A stretch of DNA of 64,000 bases from Aliivibrio sp. 1S175 (GTDB lineage: Bacteria; Pseudomonadota; Gammaproteobacteria; Enterobacterales; Vibrionaceae): the NCBI RefSeq assembly GCF_001690985.1, contig NZ_MAJS01000013.1, positions 191,260 to 255,259 on the forward strand. The letters are read 5' to 3'. Of the stretch, positions 42,886 to 52,135 are shown one piece after another; position 1 is the stretch's first letter, and each line of letters opens with the position of its first letter. Both the position numbers and the translations under genes were made by a program. Below the pieces are notes generated by a model, which saw only the letters and a program-made list of their open reading frames with translations, ran no database searches and was not told the origin of the DNA.

Positions 42886-44373
42886 TTAATGTCCGGCCAA
42901 TAGTTTTTCAACTTCTTCTGGTTTGTCATGTACACCAAATTTATCAACAATCGTCTGGGTTGCTTGGTTCATTCCAATAAGCTCGACTTGCGTCCCCTCT
43001 CGGCGAAACTTGACCACCACTTTATCCAATGCAGAGACTGAGGTAACATCCCAGAAATGCGCAGCCGATAAATCAATCGTCACGCTCTCGATCACTTCTT
43101 TAAAATCAAAAGAAGTAATAAATTTATCCGATGAGGCGAAAAATACTTGCCCTATTACGGTATATTTACGCGATTTATGTGCGTCCGAATTAGTCTTTAT
43201 CACCATCATTCGACTGATTTTATTAGCAAAGAATAATGACGCAAGCAAGACACCGACCAGAACACCAATAGCTAAATTATGCGTCATTACCACAATAATC
43301 ACCGTGGCTAACATAACAATATTAGTTGATATTGGGTGCTTTCTTAAATCAGTAATTGAACTCCATGAAAAAGTACCGATAGATACCATTATCATCACAG
43401 CAACTAAGGCTGCCATTGGGATTTGTTTTAACCACGGACCAAGAAAAACCACCATAATTAACAAAAACACGCCAGCAGATAACGTTGATAAACGTCCACG
43501 GCCGCCCGACTTTATATTAATCATTGATTGTCCGATCATCGCACAACCTGCCATACCACCAAGAAAACCCGTAAAGATATTGGCAAGCCCTTGGCCTTTA
43601 CACTCGCGGTTTTTATCGCTGCTGGTATCGGTGAGATCATCGACAATCGTTGCTGTCATCATGGATTCTAATAAACCCACCACAGCCAAACCAATAGAAT
43701 ACGGCAAGATAATTAATAGCGTTTCTAGGTTTAAAGGCACATCAGGCCATAAGAAAATTGGCAAGGTATCAGGTAAGTTCCCCATGTCTCCCACGGTACG
43801 AATATCAATATTAAATGACATCGAAATGGCAGTTAATACGATAATACAGACTAAAGGCGAAGGAATTAATTTACCGATAACCGGTAGGTATGGGAACAGA
43901 TAGATAATCCCTAAACCGGCGGCTGTCATGGCGTAAACATGCCAAGTTACATTGGTTAATTCAGGAAGTTGCGCCATAAAAATAAGTATGGCTAACGCAT
44001 TCACAAAACCGGTAACCACTGAGCGAGAAACAAAACGCATCAAGCTACCGAGTTTTAAATAACCCGCTAAAATCTGTAATACACCAGTAAGAACCGTCAC
44101 AGCAAGCAAGTATTCTAACCCGTGTTCTTTAACTAATGTGACCATCAATAGTGCCATGGCACCCGTCGCGGCTGAGATCATCCCAGAGCGACCGCCAGTA
44201 AAAGCAATAACAACTGAAATACTGAAAGAAGCGTATAACCCAATTTTAGGATCAACACCTGCGATAATAGAAAAAGCGATGGCTTCAGGGATTAGAGCGA
44301 GAGCAACAACGATGCCCGCAAGGAGATCACCACGGACATTAGACATCCAGTCAGTTTTGAAATTTTTAAACAT
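42886..44373 (-). CDS. SulP family inorganic anion transporter with STAS domain
   Basis: A 495-residue protein with about 12 membrane segments, N-terminal [17 protein letters not shown] and the T-G-x-S-x motif region [16 protein letters not shown]-terminal STAS domain (about 410-495) is present. The family includes sulfate and bicarbonate transporters such as BicA; the substrate here is not clear. First gene of a two-gene operon with a tandem Usp. Confidence 0.88.
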   Translation of the reverse strand: MFKNFKTDWMSNVRGDLLAGIVVALALIPEAIAFSIIAGVDPKIGLYASFSISVVIAFTGGRSGMISAATGAMALLMVTLVKEHGLEYLLAVTVLTGVLQILAGYLKLGSLMRFVSRSVVTGFVNALAILIFMAQLPELTNVTWHVYAMTAAGLGIIYLFPYLPVIGKLIPSPLVCIIVLTAISMSFNIDIRTVGDMGNLPDTLPIFLWPDVPLNLETLLIILPYSIGLAVVGLLESMMTATIVDDLTDTSSDKNRECKGQGLANIFTGFLGGMAGCAMIGQSMINIKSGGRGRLSTLSAGVFLLIMVVFLGPWLKQIPMAALVAVMIMVSIGTFSWSSITDLRKHPISTNIVMLATVIIVVMTHNLAIGVLVGVLLASLFFANKISRMMVIKTNSDAHKSRKYTVIGQVFFASSDKFITSFDFKEVIESVTIDLSAAHFWDVTSVSALDKVVVKFRREGTQVELIGMNQATQTIVDKFGVHDKPEEVEKLLAGH

Positions 44374-44782
44374 TGAATTCTCAATTTATGCACGGCAATA
44401 CGCACCAGAAATAGATCTGGGGGGTAAATAGGTGCTTCTTTGATAAAATTTTGGCGCGGAAAAGTAGCCGAAAGTACGGCAAAGAATTAACAAGCGCAAA
44501 GAGTTAAGCCGAATACTCAGTCGAGTACAGTGCTTAGGTTAGCAATGAGAGCTATAGGGGGGATGGAGCGTTTAAGGCGGCGTAATTAACACAGTGATCA
44601 ATATTCTCTAAATCAAACAGGAGGCCAGTGTATATTTACAAAGTCATCAATTCAATTTCCATTATTAGGATCTAAGATTGCACTAACGTGTCAATAAAAC
44701 AAAACACCTAAAGTACTTTTCTTTAGGTGTTTAATCTAATACAACACACGATTAAAGGTACAGGATCTTAAGTTACTTTCTA
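44374..44782. other. Intergenic region upstream of the SulP gene
   Basis: About 400 bases without a credible gene. The left part should hold the leftward promoter of the SulP operon. The right part holds the terminator at 44702-44732 for the leftward uronate genes. Nothing else stands out. Confidence 0.45.
44702..44732 (-). terminator. Intrinsic terminator of the phosphomannose isomerase/uxuB arm
   Basis: AAACACCTAAAG pairs with CTTTAGGTGTTT across a seven-base loop; on the minus strand it is followed by TGTTTTATT. Confidence 0.85.
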
Positions 44783-45865
44783 TCACGCAAGCGGCGGAGA
44801 GCATTCTAAAATCTGAACTCCATGATCAGAAGTAATAGAGATACTATCTACACCGTGGGGACAGAAAAACTTATCAAATTTATTTAAATGAAGGGTTTCA
44901 TTATTACATTGAACTGTACATTCTCCTTCAAGGATTAAAGCAATGTAAAAATGATTTTCTGATTTCTCTATTGTTCCCTTTACGATTGATTTACTCACCC
45001 TAAAGCTTTCTGTCGCTCGAGAATCAATCAAAGACTCCTTATAAGAGAATTCATTATATTGAGTTACTAGCAAAGGTTCTTGCTGGTAATTTTTATAAAC
45101 ATCTTTCTTAGAAATCTCTTTAAAATCGAATACATTTAAACAAAAATCAAGGTCTCGATTCATGAACCTAGCTTCTTCAGGCATAACATAACCCGATTTT
45201 TCAAACTCAAATCGAACAGCCCAGTCAGAAGGTTCCATAATTTCAATAATTAAAATCCCCTCACCAATCGCATGAGGAATACCACCAGGGATATAGAAAC
45301 AATCCCCTGGTTTTACTTCTATTTTTTCAAAGCAGTCAGCAATATCATCAATGCGCTGCTCTTCAATCATTGATTTCAATACCTCTTTTTTAGGTGGGTG
45401 TTGAAAACCAAGATAAATATAAGGATCTGTAATCTCATCCCTTGTTTGCAGAACATAATAAGCCTCAGCTTTACCACAAGGGGAATTTAAGTGCTTTTGC
45501 GCAAAATCAGCGGTTGGATGAACCTGGAAATGCAATCGAACTGAAGAATCTAAATATTTTACAAGCAACATTGGATTATTACCAAACTTCTCCACATGCT
45601 CTGACCCAAGGAAATAATTTGAATTTGAATTAATTAACTCATCAAATTTAACAACCTCATTATCAATTAGCACAGAAGAGATCCCTTCTTTAATCTCTTC
45701 CCTACCTTTATTTTTTGCTTGTGTTGTCGAACCTATCCAATCTTCAGGGAAATGATTATCTTTCGGTGAATCAAGATTAACTATTTGATCTAGCGTTCTT
45801 CCCCCTGTATAGGTACGCCAAACTCTATTTTGTGTAAACGTAAATAACTTACCTTCATAATTCAT
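44783..45865 (-). CDS. Class I mannose-6-phosphate isomerase (cupin type)
   Basis: A 360-residue type I PMI: W-I-G-S-T at the N-terminus, zinc ligands in H-F-Q-V-H-P and K-A-E-A-Y-Y-V-L, and the later C-F-Y-I-P-G-G-I-P-H-A-I. A C-terminal cupin half follows. It interconverts mannose-6-P and fructose-6-P. It shares the leftward arm with uxuB, 28 bases downstream, so it probably serves the same carbohydrate. This suggests that the substrate contains mannose or that the enzyme acts on a related ketose/aldose pair. Its sequence is closer to the short bacterial PMI type than to the E. coli ManA housekeeping form. Confidence 0.85.
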   Translation of the reverse strand: MNYEGKLFTFTQNRVWRTYTGGRTLDQIVNLDSPKDNHFPEDWIGSTTQAKNKGREEIKEGISSVLIDNEVVKFDELINSNSNYFLGSEHVEKFGNNPMLLVKYLDSSVRLHFQVHPTADFAQKHLNSPCGKAEAYYVLQTRDEITDPYIYLGFQHPPKKEVLKSMIEEQRIDDIADCFEKIEVKPGDCFYIPGGIPHAIGEGILIIEIMEPSDWAVRFEFEKSGYVMPEEARFMNRDLDFCLNVFDFKEISKKDVYKNYQQEPLLVTQYNEFSYKESLIDSRATESFRVSKSIVKGTIEKSENHFYIALILEGECTVQCNNETLHLNKFDKFFCPHGVDSISITSDHGVQILECSPPLA

Positions 45866-45893
45866 TGTATATTCTCTTATTGCTTTTCATTAA

Positions 45894-47369
45894 TTATTTT
45901 TTAGACATAACAAATTGGATTGCTTTCTTTGAGCCTTCTTTATCCAAGAGTTCATACATATCAAGTATTTCAGAACGAATTAATACATCATTTGATATAT
46001 CAGCGCCAAAAATTGATTGAATATTTAATAGGCTAGAAACGACTTGTTGATTTGTCTCTGATTCTTTGTAGATACCGTCAAATTGGTCAACCAATGGGTC
46101 GACCACGTCGATATATTGCTTGAGGTCGTTACGTCGACCAACATATTTCATCCAAGCAGCAATACCCAGAATTATCCATTTTGTTGATTTATTTTGTGCT
46201 TTTAATATTCTTAATGACTCACAAAATCTTGGTGGTATTTTTTGGCTACCATCCATCGCTATTTGCCAAGTTCGATGCTGTAAACTAGGGTTAGAGAAGC
46301 GCTCAATTAAAGAATGAGCATAAAGATCCAAGTCAACACCCTCAGGCATTTCTAATGATGCTCCTTGCTCATTAAACATTAGTTCAGAGACCGCCACACG
46401 ATAATCGTTATTCTCCATAACTTCAGAAATATAATCAAAACCAGCTAAATTACCCATATAAGCCATAAAAGAATGACTGCCATTAAGCATTCTTAATTTC
46501 ATTTCTTCAAAAGGAGCAACATCAGCAACAAATTGAGCCCCAACCTTATTCCAGTTTGGTCGACCGCTTACAAAATTATCTTCAATGACCCATTGACGAA
46601 AAGGTTCACAAACTACGCCACAAGGGTCGTCATACCCCAATATTTCATGGATATCCTTGCGGTCTTTAGCTTCAACCGCTGGTGTTATCCGATCAACCAT
46701 TGTGCATGGAAAAGTCACTTTATCTTCAATCCATTCAGCCAACGACTCATCAACTAATTTTGCATAATCTAAAATAACAGCTTTAGCTACATGCCCATTA
46801 TTATTAATGTTATCGCAAGATAATATGCTGAATGCATTCATTTTTTTTAATTTCCGGAGGCGTAAACCCTCAACAATATAACCAATGATTGAGCTGGGTT
46901 TCTGGGGATGACATAAATCGTCTTTAATCATGGGATGAGTAGCATCTAATCTACCTTGAGCAAAATCAGCACAATACCCTTTTTCTGTAATAGTTAACGA
47001 CACAATAGCCACTTGATCTTCAACAAGCTTACTTAAAATAGCTTGGCAACCATCTAATTCTGGATGTAACGACTCGGTAATCGAACCTGAATGCTTTAAC
47101 GTATAAAAATCTGACGATTTTTCAAGCACAGTATACCCATGATTTTGTTGGCGTAATTTTTCAATCAATTCTTTATCAAATAAGTTTATTTCACAGATCC
47201 CCCAATCTCCTTGTTCTAGATTGAGTAATTCACTCGTAAATAAAGCTTGGTGAGAGCGATGAAATGCACCGAAGCCAAAATGGACAATACGACTCTTTAA
47301 GAAAGAAGGATCGTACGTAATGTTTTGTATTTCATATTCGAATTTACTATCAACAGTGCTTAAATTCAT
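45894..47369 (-). CDS. uxuB: Fructuronate reductase / mannitol dehydrogenase family (UxuB)
   Basis: A 491-residue polyol dehydrogenase-type enzyme. The NAD-binding start is I-V-H-F-G-F-G-A-F-H-R-S-H-Q. The catalytic-domain block K-M-R-L-L-N-G-S-H-S-F-M-A-Y carries the conserved Lys-Asn-His pattern. Length fits UxuB (about 486 in E. coli). It reduces D-fructuronate to D-mannonate with NADH, the step before UxuA. I choose ATG 47369, preceded by AAGG, over the 20-residue longer frame. It is divergent from uxuR with two operator-like palindromes in the gap. Confidence 0.88.
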   Translation of the reverse strand: MNLSTVDSKFEYEIQNITYDPSFLKSRIVHFGFGAFHRSHQALFTSELLNLEQGDWGICEINLFDKELIEKLRQQNHGYTVLEKSSDFYTLKHSGSITESLHPELDGCQAILSKLVEDQVAIVSLTITEKGYCADFAQGRLDATHPMIKDDLCHPQKPSSIIGYIVEGLRLRKLKKMNAFSILSCDNINNNGHVAKAVILDYAKLVDESLAEWIEDKVTFPCTMVDRITPAVEAKDRKDIHEILGYDDPCGVVCEPFRQWVIEDNFVSGRPNWNKVGAQFVADVAPFEEMKLRMLNGSHSFMAYMGNLAGFDYISEVMENNDYRVAVSELMFNEQGASLEMPEGVDLDLYAHSLIERFSNPSLQHRTWQIAMDGSQKIPPRFCESLRILKAQNKSTKWIILGIAAWMKYVGRRNDLKQYIDVVDPLVDQFDGIYKESETNQQVVSSLLNIQSIFGADISNDVLIRSEILDMYELLDKEGSKKAIQFVMSKK

Positions 47370-47433
47370 TACTTTAACCTTATTAGACAGATACAGATGA
47401 GTGGCAGTAGGAACAAAGTATATCCTCATAAAA

Positions 47434-47447
47434 ATTGGTCAACCAAT
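47434..47447. promoter_or_regulatory. UxuR/ExuR-type operator 1
   Basis: ATTGGT-CA-ACCAAT is a perfect 6-2-6 palindrome matching the TTGGT-N2-ACCAA pattern known for the UxuR/ExuR family. It lies 65 to 78 bases upstream of the uxuB start and in front of uxuR. Confidence 0.75.
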
Positions 47448-47536
47448 GATTAAAAAAAACGTGATAAAGCCCACTTTATTGGTTTTAAGTGCTTGCTTGA
47501 TCTATTTGTCATACATTATGATTAATTTATACGGTA

Positions 47537-47550
47537 ATTGGACAACCAAT
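47537..47550. promoter_or_regulatory. UxuR/ExuR-type operator 2
   Basis: ATTGGA-CA-ACCAAT differs from operator 1 by one base and lies about 56 bases before the uxuR ATG. Two sites about 100 bases apart in the divergent gap suit autoregulation and cooperative repression. Confidence 0.65.
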
Positions 47551-47605
47551 TTAACTGTCTATAATATCTTTACTATTGAGTGATATTAATAATAGAGAAA
47601 CCGTT

Positions 47606-48373
47606 ATGACAATGAACAAAAGGCCTTATCAAGAAGTTGGTGAAAGGTTAAAGAAACAACTAATAGATGGTATTTATGAAGTAGGGCAACGACTTCCTCC
47701 CGAGCGCGATATAGCAACAATGCTAGACGTTAGCCGCACTGTTGTTCGTGAAGCTATCATTATGCTTGAACTAGAAAAATTAGTTGAAGTACGCATGGGT
47801 TCTGGAACTTATGTTTTGAATCAAGCTATTAAATCTTCAGATAAGCTCTATGGTATCGAGTTAAAAGATGATATTGGACCATTTGAAATGTTACAAGCAA
47901 GGCAGTTACTAGAAAGTAATATTGCAGAGTTTGCGGCAATACAAGTAACGCCAAATGATATAGCTAAAATGCGATCAGCATTAAAGCTAGAAAGGCTTGA
48001 GTTAGAAAGCTATGAACAAGGGCGTCAATCTTCAGAAAATGGAGACAAGTGTTTTCATTTTTATATTGCTGAAGCGACTCAAAACTCAGTACTTGTTGAA
48101 ATGATGCAATTTTCATGGGAAAGAAGAACGCATAGTTTAATGTGGAAAAAATTGCATGACCGCATAAATACTGACCATTATAGAAAAGAATGGTTACTTG
48201 ATCATGAAAAGATCCTTACTGCTTTGCAAAAGAAAGATCCCAAAGAGTCAAAATTAGCTATGTGGCAACATTTAGAAAATGTAAAAAATACATTATTTGA
48301 CCTCTCAGATACTGAAGACCCAAAATTTGATGGTTATTTATTTAATGTAAATCCAATAGCAAATATAAAATAA
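47606..48373 (+). CDS. uxuR: GntR/FadR-family hexuronate regulator UxuR
   Basis: A 255-residue regulator. The winged-helix domain at about 5-75 reads R-P-Y-Q-E-V-G-E-R-L, R-L-P-P-E-R-D-I-A-T-M-L-D-V and T-V-V-R-E-A-I-I-M-L-E-L, nearly as in E. coli UxuR/ExuR. The C-terminal FCD ligand domain carries the metal-binding His residues (for example F-H-F-Y-I-A-E-A-T, and the late H-L-E-N-V). It should repress the uronate genes until fructuronate or a similar ligand binds. ATG 47606 is used; an upstream TTG at 47576 is weaker. Confidence 0.88.
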   Translation: MTMNKRPYQEVGERLKKQLIDGIYEVGQRLPPERDIATMLDVSRTVVREAIIMLELEKLVEVRMGSGTYVLNQAIKSSDKLYGIELKDDIGPFEMLQARQLLESNIAEFAAIQVTPNDIAKMRSALKLERLELESYEQGRQSSENGDKCFHFYIAEATQNSVLVEMMQFSWERRTHSLMWKKLHDRINTDHYRKEWLLDHEKILTALQKKDPKESKLAMWQHLENVKNTLFDLSDTEDPKFDGYLFNVNPIANIK

Positions 48374-48457
48374 CCAAATAATTTTTTTGGTTAAATATTT
48401 AATACTACCTTTATTGGTCGGTACGAACTCTATCACTCTAAATAAAAGGGTTTAATA

Positions 48458-49666
48458 ATGGAAAAAACATGGCGCTGGTACGGACCAGATGACCCAGTAT
48501 CATTAAGCGATATAAAACAGTCAGGTTCTACCGGAATTGTAACTGCTTTACATCATATTAAAAATGGGGATGTTTGGACTAAAAAAGAAATATTAATAAG
48601 AAAAAAACTTATTGAAATTGAGGGATTAACTTGGAATATTGTTGAAAGTGTTCCTGTCCATGAAGAAATAAAATTAGCGTCAGGTAATTATTTACAATAT
48701 ATAGAGAATTATAAACAAACAATTATTAACTTAGCTGAATGTGGTATTAATACTGTTTGTTATAATTTTATGCCTATTTTAGATTGGACTCGTACAGATC
48801 TAACTTATGAATTAGCTGACGGTTCTCGTACGTTACGATTCGATCAAATTGCATTTGCCGCTTTTGAATTGTTTATCTTAAAACGAAAAGGGGCAAAAGA
48901 TGATTATACCGAGCAAGAGCATATAGAAGCTCTTACTTATTTTAATAATATGAACCAAGAAAATATAAACAAACTTGTTTCCAATATTATTGCAGGTCTA
49001 CCTGGTGCTGAAGAAGGCTACACTCTAGAACAATTCAGACAACAGCTCGACCGATATGAAAATACAAATAAAGAAAAATTACGTGAAAATCTGGCTTTCT
49101 TTCTAAATGAGCTAACACCAATTTGCGAACAAGTTGGCATTAATATGGCTATCCATCCAGATGATCCACCACGTCCTATTTGTGGTCTACCACGCATAAT
49201 GTCTACGATTGATGATATTGCATGGCTACGCGCTACTGTACCTAGTTCAACCAATGGATTAACTGTTTGTACTGGTTCTCTAGGTGTTAGCCCTGATAAT
49301 GATCTTGTTGATATTATTAAGCAATATGGCAGTCACATCTACTTCTTACACCTACGTTCAACTCAAAGAGAACATAATAGTTCTAGTTTTCATGAAGCAT
49401 CACATATCGACGGAGATATAGATATGTATGACATAATAAAAGCTATTTTAGAAGAAGAAAATATAAGAAAAAAAACAACCATATCATTCCAAATACCAAT
49501 GAGACCAGACCATGGGCATCAAATTCTTGATGATTTAAAGAAAGAGATTAACCCTGGATATTCAGCTATTGGCCGCTTAAAAGGTCTAGCTGAAATTAGA
49601 GGCATGGAAATGGCAATTAAACGTGAGTTATCTCAACAAGGAAAGAGAGTAAATTATGAGTATTGA
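48458..49666 (+). CDS. uxuA: Mannonate dehydratase UxuA
   Basis: A 402-residue TIM-barrel dehydratase: W-R-W-Y-G-P-x-D-P-V-S-L at the N-terminus, [10 protein letters not shown][10 protein letters not shown], the metal/substrate block I-H-P-D-D-P-P-R, and the C-terminal P-M-R-P-D-H-G-H. It converts D-mannonate to 2-keto-3-deoxygluconate. KdgK and KdgA are not in the window and must be elsewhere. It ends inside the start of the transporter gene (11-base overlap), so the two are coupled. Confidence 0.93.
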   Translation: MEKTWRWYGPDDPVSLSDIKQSGSTGIVTALHHIKNGDVWTKKEILIRKKLIEIEGLTWNIVESVPVHEEIKLASGNYLQYIENYKQTIINLAECGINTVCYNFMPILDWTRTDLTYELADGSRTLRFDQIAFAAFELFILKRKGAKDDYTEQEHIEALTYFNNMNQENINKLVSNIIAGLPGAEEGYTLEQFRQQLDRYENTNKEKLRENLAFFLNELTPICEQVGINMAIHPDDPPRPICGLPRIMSTIDDIAWLRATVPSSTNGLTVCTGSLGVSPDNDLVDIIKQYGSHIYFLHLRSTQREHNSSSFHEASHIDGDIDMYDIIKAILEEENIRKKTTISFQIPMRPDHGHQILDDLKKEINPGYSAIGRLKGLAEIRGMEMAIKRELSQQGKRVNYEY

Positions 49667-51446
49667 TATATTTATTGTATTGGTCTATTTTGCCTTTTTA
49701 ATGGGCATTGGTTGGATGTTCCGTGATGCTTCATCGTCAACAAGTGATTACTTTAGAGGTGGTGGTAAAATGCTATGGTGGATGGTAGGTTCCACCGCCT
49801 TCATGACAGCATTAAGTGCTATGACTTTTACTGGCGTTATGGGGAAAGCATTAACAGCTGGCCTATCTATTGTTGTTATCTTCTTTGCTAATGCACTTGG
49901 TTATTTTTGTAATTACTTATTTTTTGCAGCAAAAGCGCGACAAATGCGAGTGATCAGCCCTATTCAAGGGATAAGAATGCGCTTCGGTGCTGTCAGTGAG
50001 CAAGTGTTTACTTGGGCAACAGTTCCATCAAGTGTTTTACAAGCCTCTCTATGGCTTAACGGACTTGCAGTTTTTGCCAGTGCTGTATTTAATATTCCAA
50101 TCAGCACAACCATAATTGCTGCTGGGTTAGTAGTACTATTAATGTCTTTAGTTGGTGGTAGCTGGGCAGTAGTTGCATCAGATTTCCTACAGATGATCAT
50201 CATTACGGTTGTTACCTTTATCGCGACACTTGTTGCTATTTGGAAGTCAGGAGGGATTACACCAATTTTAGAGAAAGGGCTAACAGAACAACCATTTGTT
50301 GGTGATGGCTACTCATACAGTTACCTTTTTGTCGGTTGGTTTATTTGTATATTTGTTAAGCAATTTTTTAGTACCAATAACATGATTGACTCGTATCGTT
50401 ACATTTCGGCAAAAGACACTAAAAATGCGCGTAAAGCAGCAATATTAGCCGCTTGCTTAATGTTTGTTGGTCCATTCATTTGGTTCCTACCCGCTTGGTA
50501 TGTTGCAGGTAACTACCCAGATATCAGTACTTGGGGATTAGACGCTCTAGGTTCAAAAGCAAGTGATGCAACTTACTTTGTCTTTGTACGAAATGAAATG
50601 CCTCTGGGGATGATTGGGTTAATGATGTCAGCGATGTTTGCTGCAACGATGTCATCAATGGATTCAGCCTTAAACCGTAATGCTGGAATCTTCATTAAAA
50701 ACGTATACGAACCACATATTAATAAAAATGCTTCAGAGAAAAGCCTCGTTCTTGCGAGTAAAATATCTACGATTGTTTTTGGACTAGTAATCATCGTTGC
50801 TGGTTTATTAATGAGTGAATTACAAGGGTTCGGATTATTTGATGCATTAATGCTTGTTAGTACATTAGTTGCATTCCCTGTACTAATCCCTTCTCTACTT
50901 TGTTTCTTTGTTCGTAAAACACCAGATTGGTCTGGTTGGGCAACAATTGCTGTAGGTGGTTGTGTTTCTGCTGTTATCGCTTTTGTTATAACTCCAGAAA
51001 TGATTCAAAGTGTTTTAAATTTACCTCATCCACTCTCAGTTCGTGAGTTTGCTGAAATGAAGTCCATCACAATGGGTGTTGTTGGTCATATTGTTATTAC
51101 TGGTGGTTTCTTCTTATCAACGCAACTCTTTTATAAAGAGCCAGTTGGTAAACGAGCAGAGGAAATTAACGAATTCTTTAATAATGTAAGTACTCCAGTA
51201 GAGTCAATACAAGATGAAGAAACCATTAAAATGGACAGTAAACAACAACGTTTACTGGGCCGAGTATTAGTAATGGCTGCAATTGCGTTATCTACACTAA
51301 TATTTGTTCCTAACCCTCTATGGGGCCGCTTACTTTATGTATTAATGGCAGTGCTCGTTGGTTCTGTAGGATATTTATTATTAAGGGCATCAAAAAAAGG
51401 TCTACAAGAAAAAATAACATACGCAGCAATCAACGATTCAATATAA
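49656..51446 (+). CDS. Sodium/solute symporter (SSS family), likely uronate or oligouronate uptake
   Basis: A 596-residue protein with about 14 membrane segments, begins [16 protein letters not shown], and has the unwound first-helix sodium region around [16 protein letters not shown]. Another family block is [15 protein letters not shown]. The insert near 510-530 is acidic. Its overlap with uxuA and its neighbours suggest it imports the sugar acid released by the lyase. The exact substrate is unknown. Confidence 0.88.
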   Translation: MSIDIFIVLVYFAFLMGIGWMFRDASSSTSDYFRGGGKMLWWMVGSTAFMTALSAMTFTGVMGKALTAGLSIVVIFFANALGYFCNYLFFAAKARQMRVISPIQGIRMRFGAVSEQVFTWATVPSSVLQASLWLNGLAVFASAVFNIPISTTIIAAGLVVLLMSLVGGSWAVVASDFLQMIIITVVTFIATLVAIWKSGGITPILEKGLTEQPFVGDGYSYSYLFVGWFICIFVKQFFSTNNMIDSYRYISAKDTKNARKAAILAACLMFVGPFIWFLPAWYVAGNYPDISTWGLDALGSKASDATYFVFVRNEMPLGMIGLMMSAMFAATMSSMDSALNRNAGIFIKNVYEPHINKNASEKSLVLASKISTIVFGLVIIVAGLLMSELQGFGLFDALMLVSTLVAFPVLIPSLLCFFVRKTPDWSGWATIAVGGCVSAVIAFVITPEMIQSVLNLPHPLSVREFAEMKSITMGVVGHIVITGGFFLSTQLFYKEPVGKRAEEINEFFNNVSTPVESIQDEETIKMDSKQQRLLGRVLVMAAIALSTLIFVPNPLWGRLLYVLMAVLVGSVGYLLLRASKKGLQEKITYAAINDSI

Positions 51447-51494
51447 TAATTAAAAAAACAAATAACACATTCACAATATAGTTATATCTAAATT

Positions 51495-51549
51495 TTACTA
51501 TTTTACTATTTTACTATTTTTTAAATTTAGTAATTTAGTAATTTAGTAA
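51495..51549 (+). repeat. Phased octamer repeats forming a long interrupted hairpin
   Basis: TTACTA occurs three times with an 8-base period (51495, 51503, 51511). Its complement TAGTAA occurs three times with the same period (51528, 51536, 51544). Folded at 51522 they form three 6-bp helices separated by two TT/TT internal loops. It lies between the symporter and acyltransferase genes. Confidence 0.85.
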
Positions 51550-51582
51550 TTAAATATTAGCATCTACTTAATTGGAGATATC

Positions 51583-52134
51583 ATGTCAGTACAAGAAGAA
51601 TTCGGAGGTGATCTTACCAACGAAGAATTTAAAAAATTCACTTTATATATGAATCAAAGTAATAATTTTGAAGATGATAATACTCGGGCCATTATTCTTG
51701 GTTTTCATAAAGAAAAAGTAAGGGTTGCTCCTGGCGCTATTGTTAGAATTAATGAAAATCAAATTGGTGAAAATTCTTATATCGGTTTATATAGCTATAT
51801 CAATGGCGATGTAAATATTGGAAAAAATGTTCTTATTGGTCCTCATGTTTCGATTGTGGCATCTAATCATGTATTTAATCCACATACAGAAAGCTTCAGT
51901 AACCGTAGTGATCTTCAAAAAGGCAAAGTCATTATTAACGATGGTGCTTGGTTAACGTCAGGTGTTGTTGTCACACCCGGCATCACTATTGGTAAATGTG
52001 CCTTAGTATGCGCTAATTCAGTGGTGACACAGTCTGTTAACGATTACGCTATTGTTGCAGGAACACCTGCTAAACAAATCGGTGAAATAGAACCACGCAC
52101 TGGTGTATATCATTGGTTTGGTAAGGAAGATTAG
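51583..52134 (+). CDS. Hexapeptide-repeat acetyltransferase in the uronate operon
   Basis: A 183-residue maltose-O-acetyltransferase-like protein with left-handed beta-helix repeats from about residue 55, catalytic His in A-S-N-H-V-F-N and the closing V-A-G-T-P-A-K-Q-I. It should transfer acetyl from acetyl-CoA to a sugar hydroxyl. The ATG follows TTGGAGAT. Placed between the symporter and the lyase, it may detoxify sugar that piles up or prepare an intermediate. That is inference. Confidence 0.82.
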   Translation: MSVQEEFGGDLTNEEFKKFTLYMNQSNNFEDDNTRAIILGFHKEKVRVAPGAIVRINENQIGENSYIGLYSYINGDVNIGKNVLIGPHVSIVASNHVFNPHTESFSNRSDLQKGKVIINDGAWLTSGVVVTPGITIGKCALVCANSVVTQSVNDYAIVAGTPAKQIGEIEPRTGVYHWFGKED

Positions 52135-52135
52135 C

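Noticed and set aside
42923-43903. 326-codon open frame on the plus strand
   Set aside because: It is fully antisense to the SulP transporter, whose membrane segments and STAS domain are clear; the long frame is a composition effect of the opposite strand.
48371-48393. Inverted repeat TAACCAAA / TTTGGTTA after uxuR
   Set aside because: An AT-rich stem overlapping the uxuR stop, with neither a T run after it nor the UxuR spacing; too weak to call as terminator or operator.
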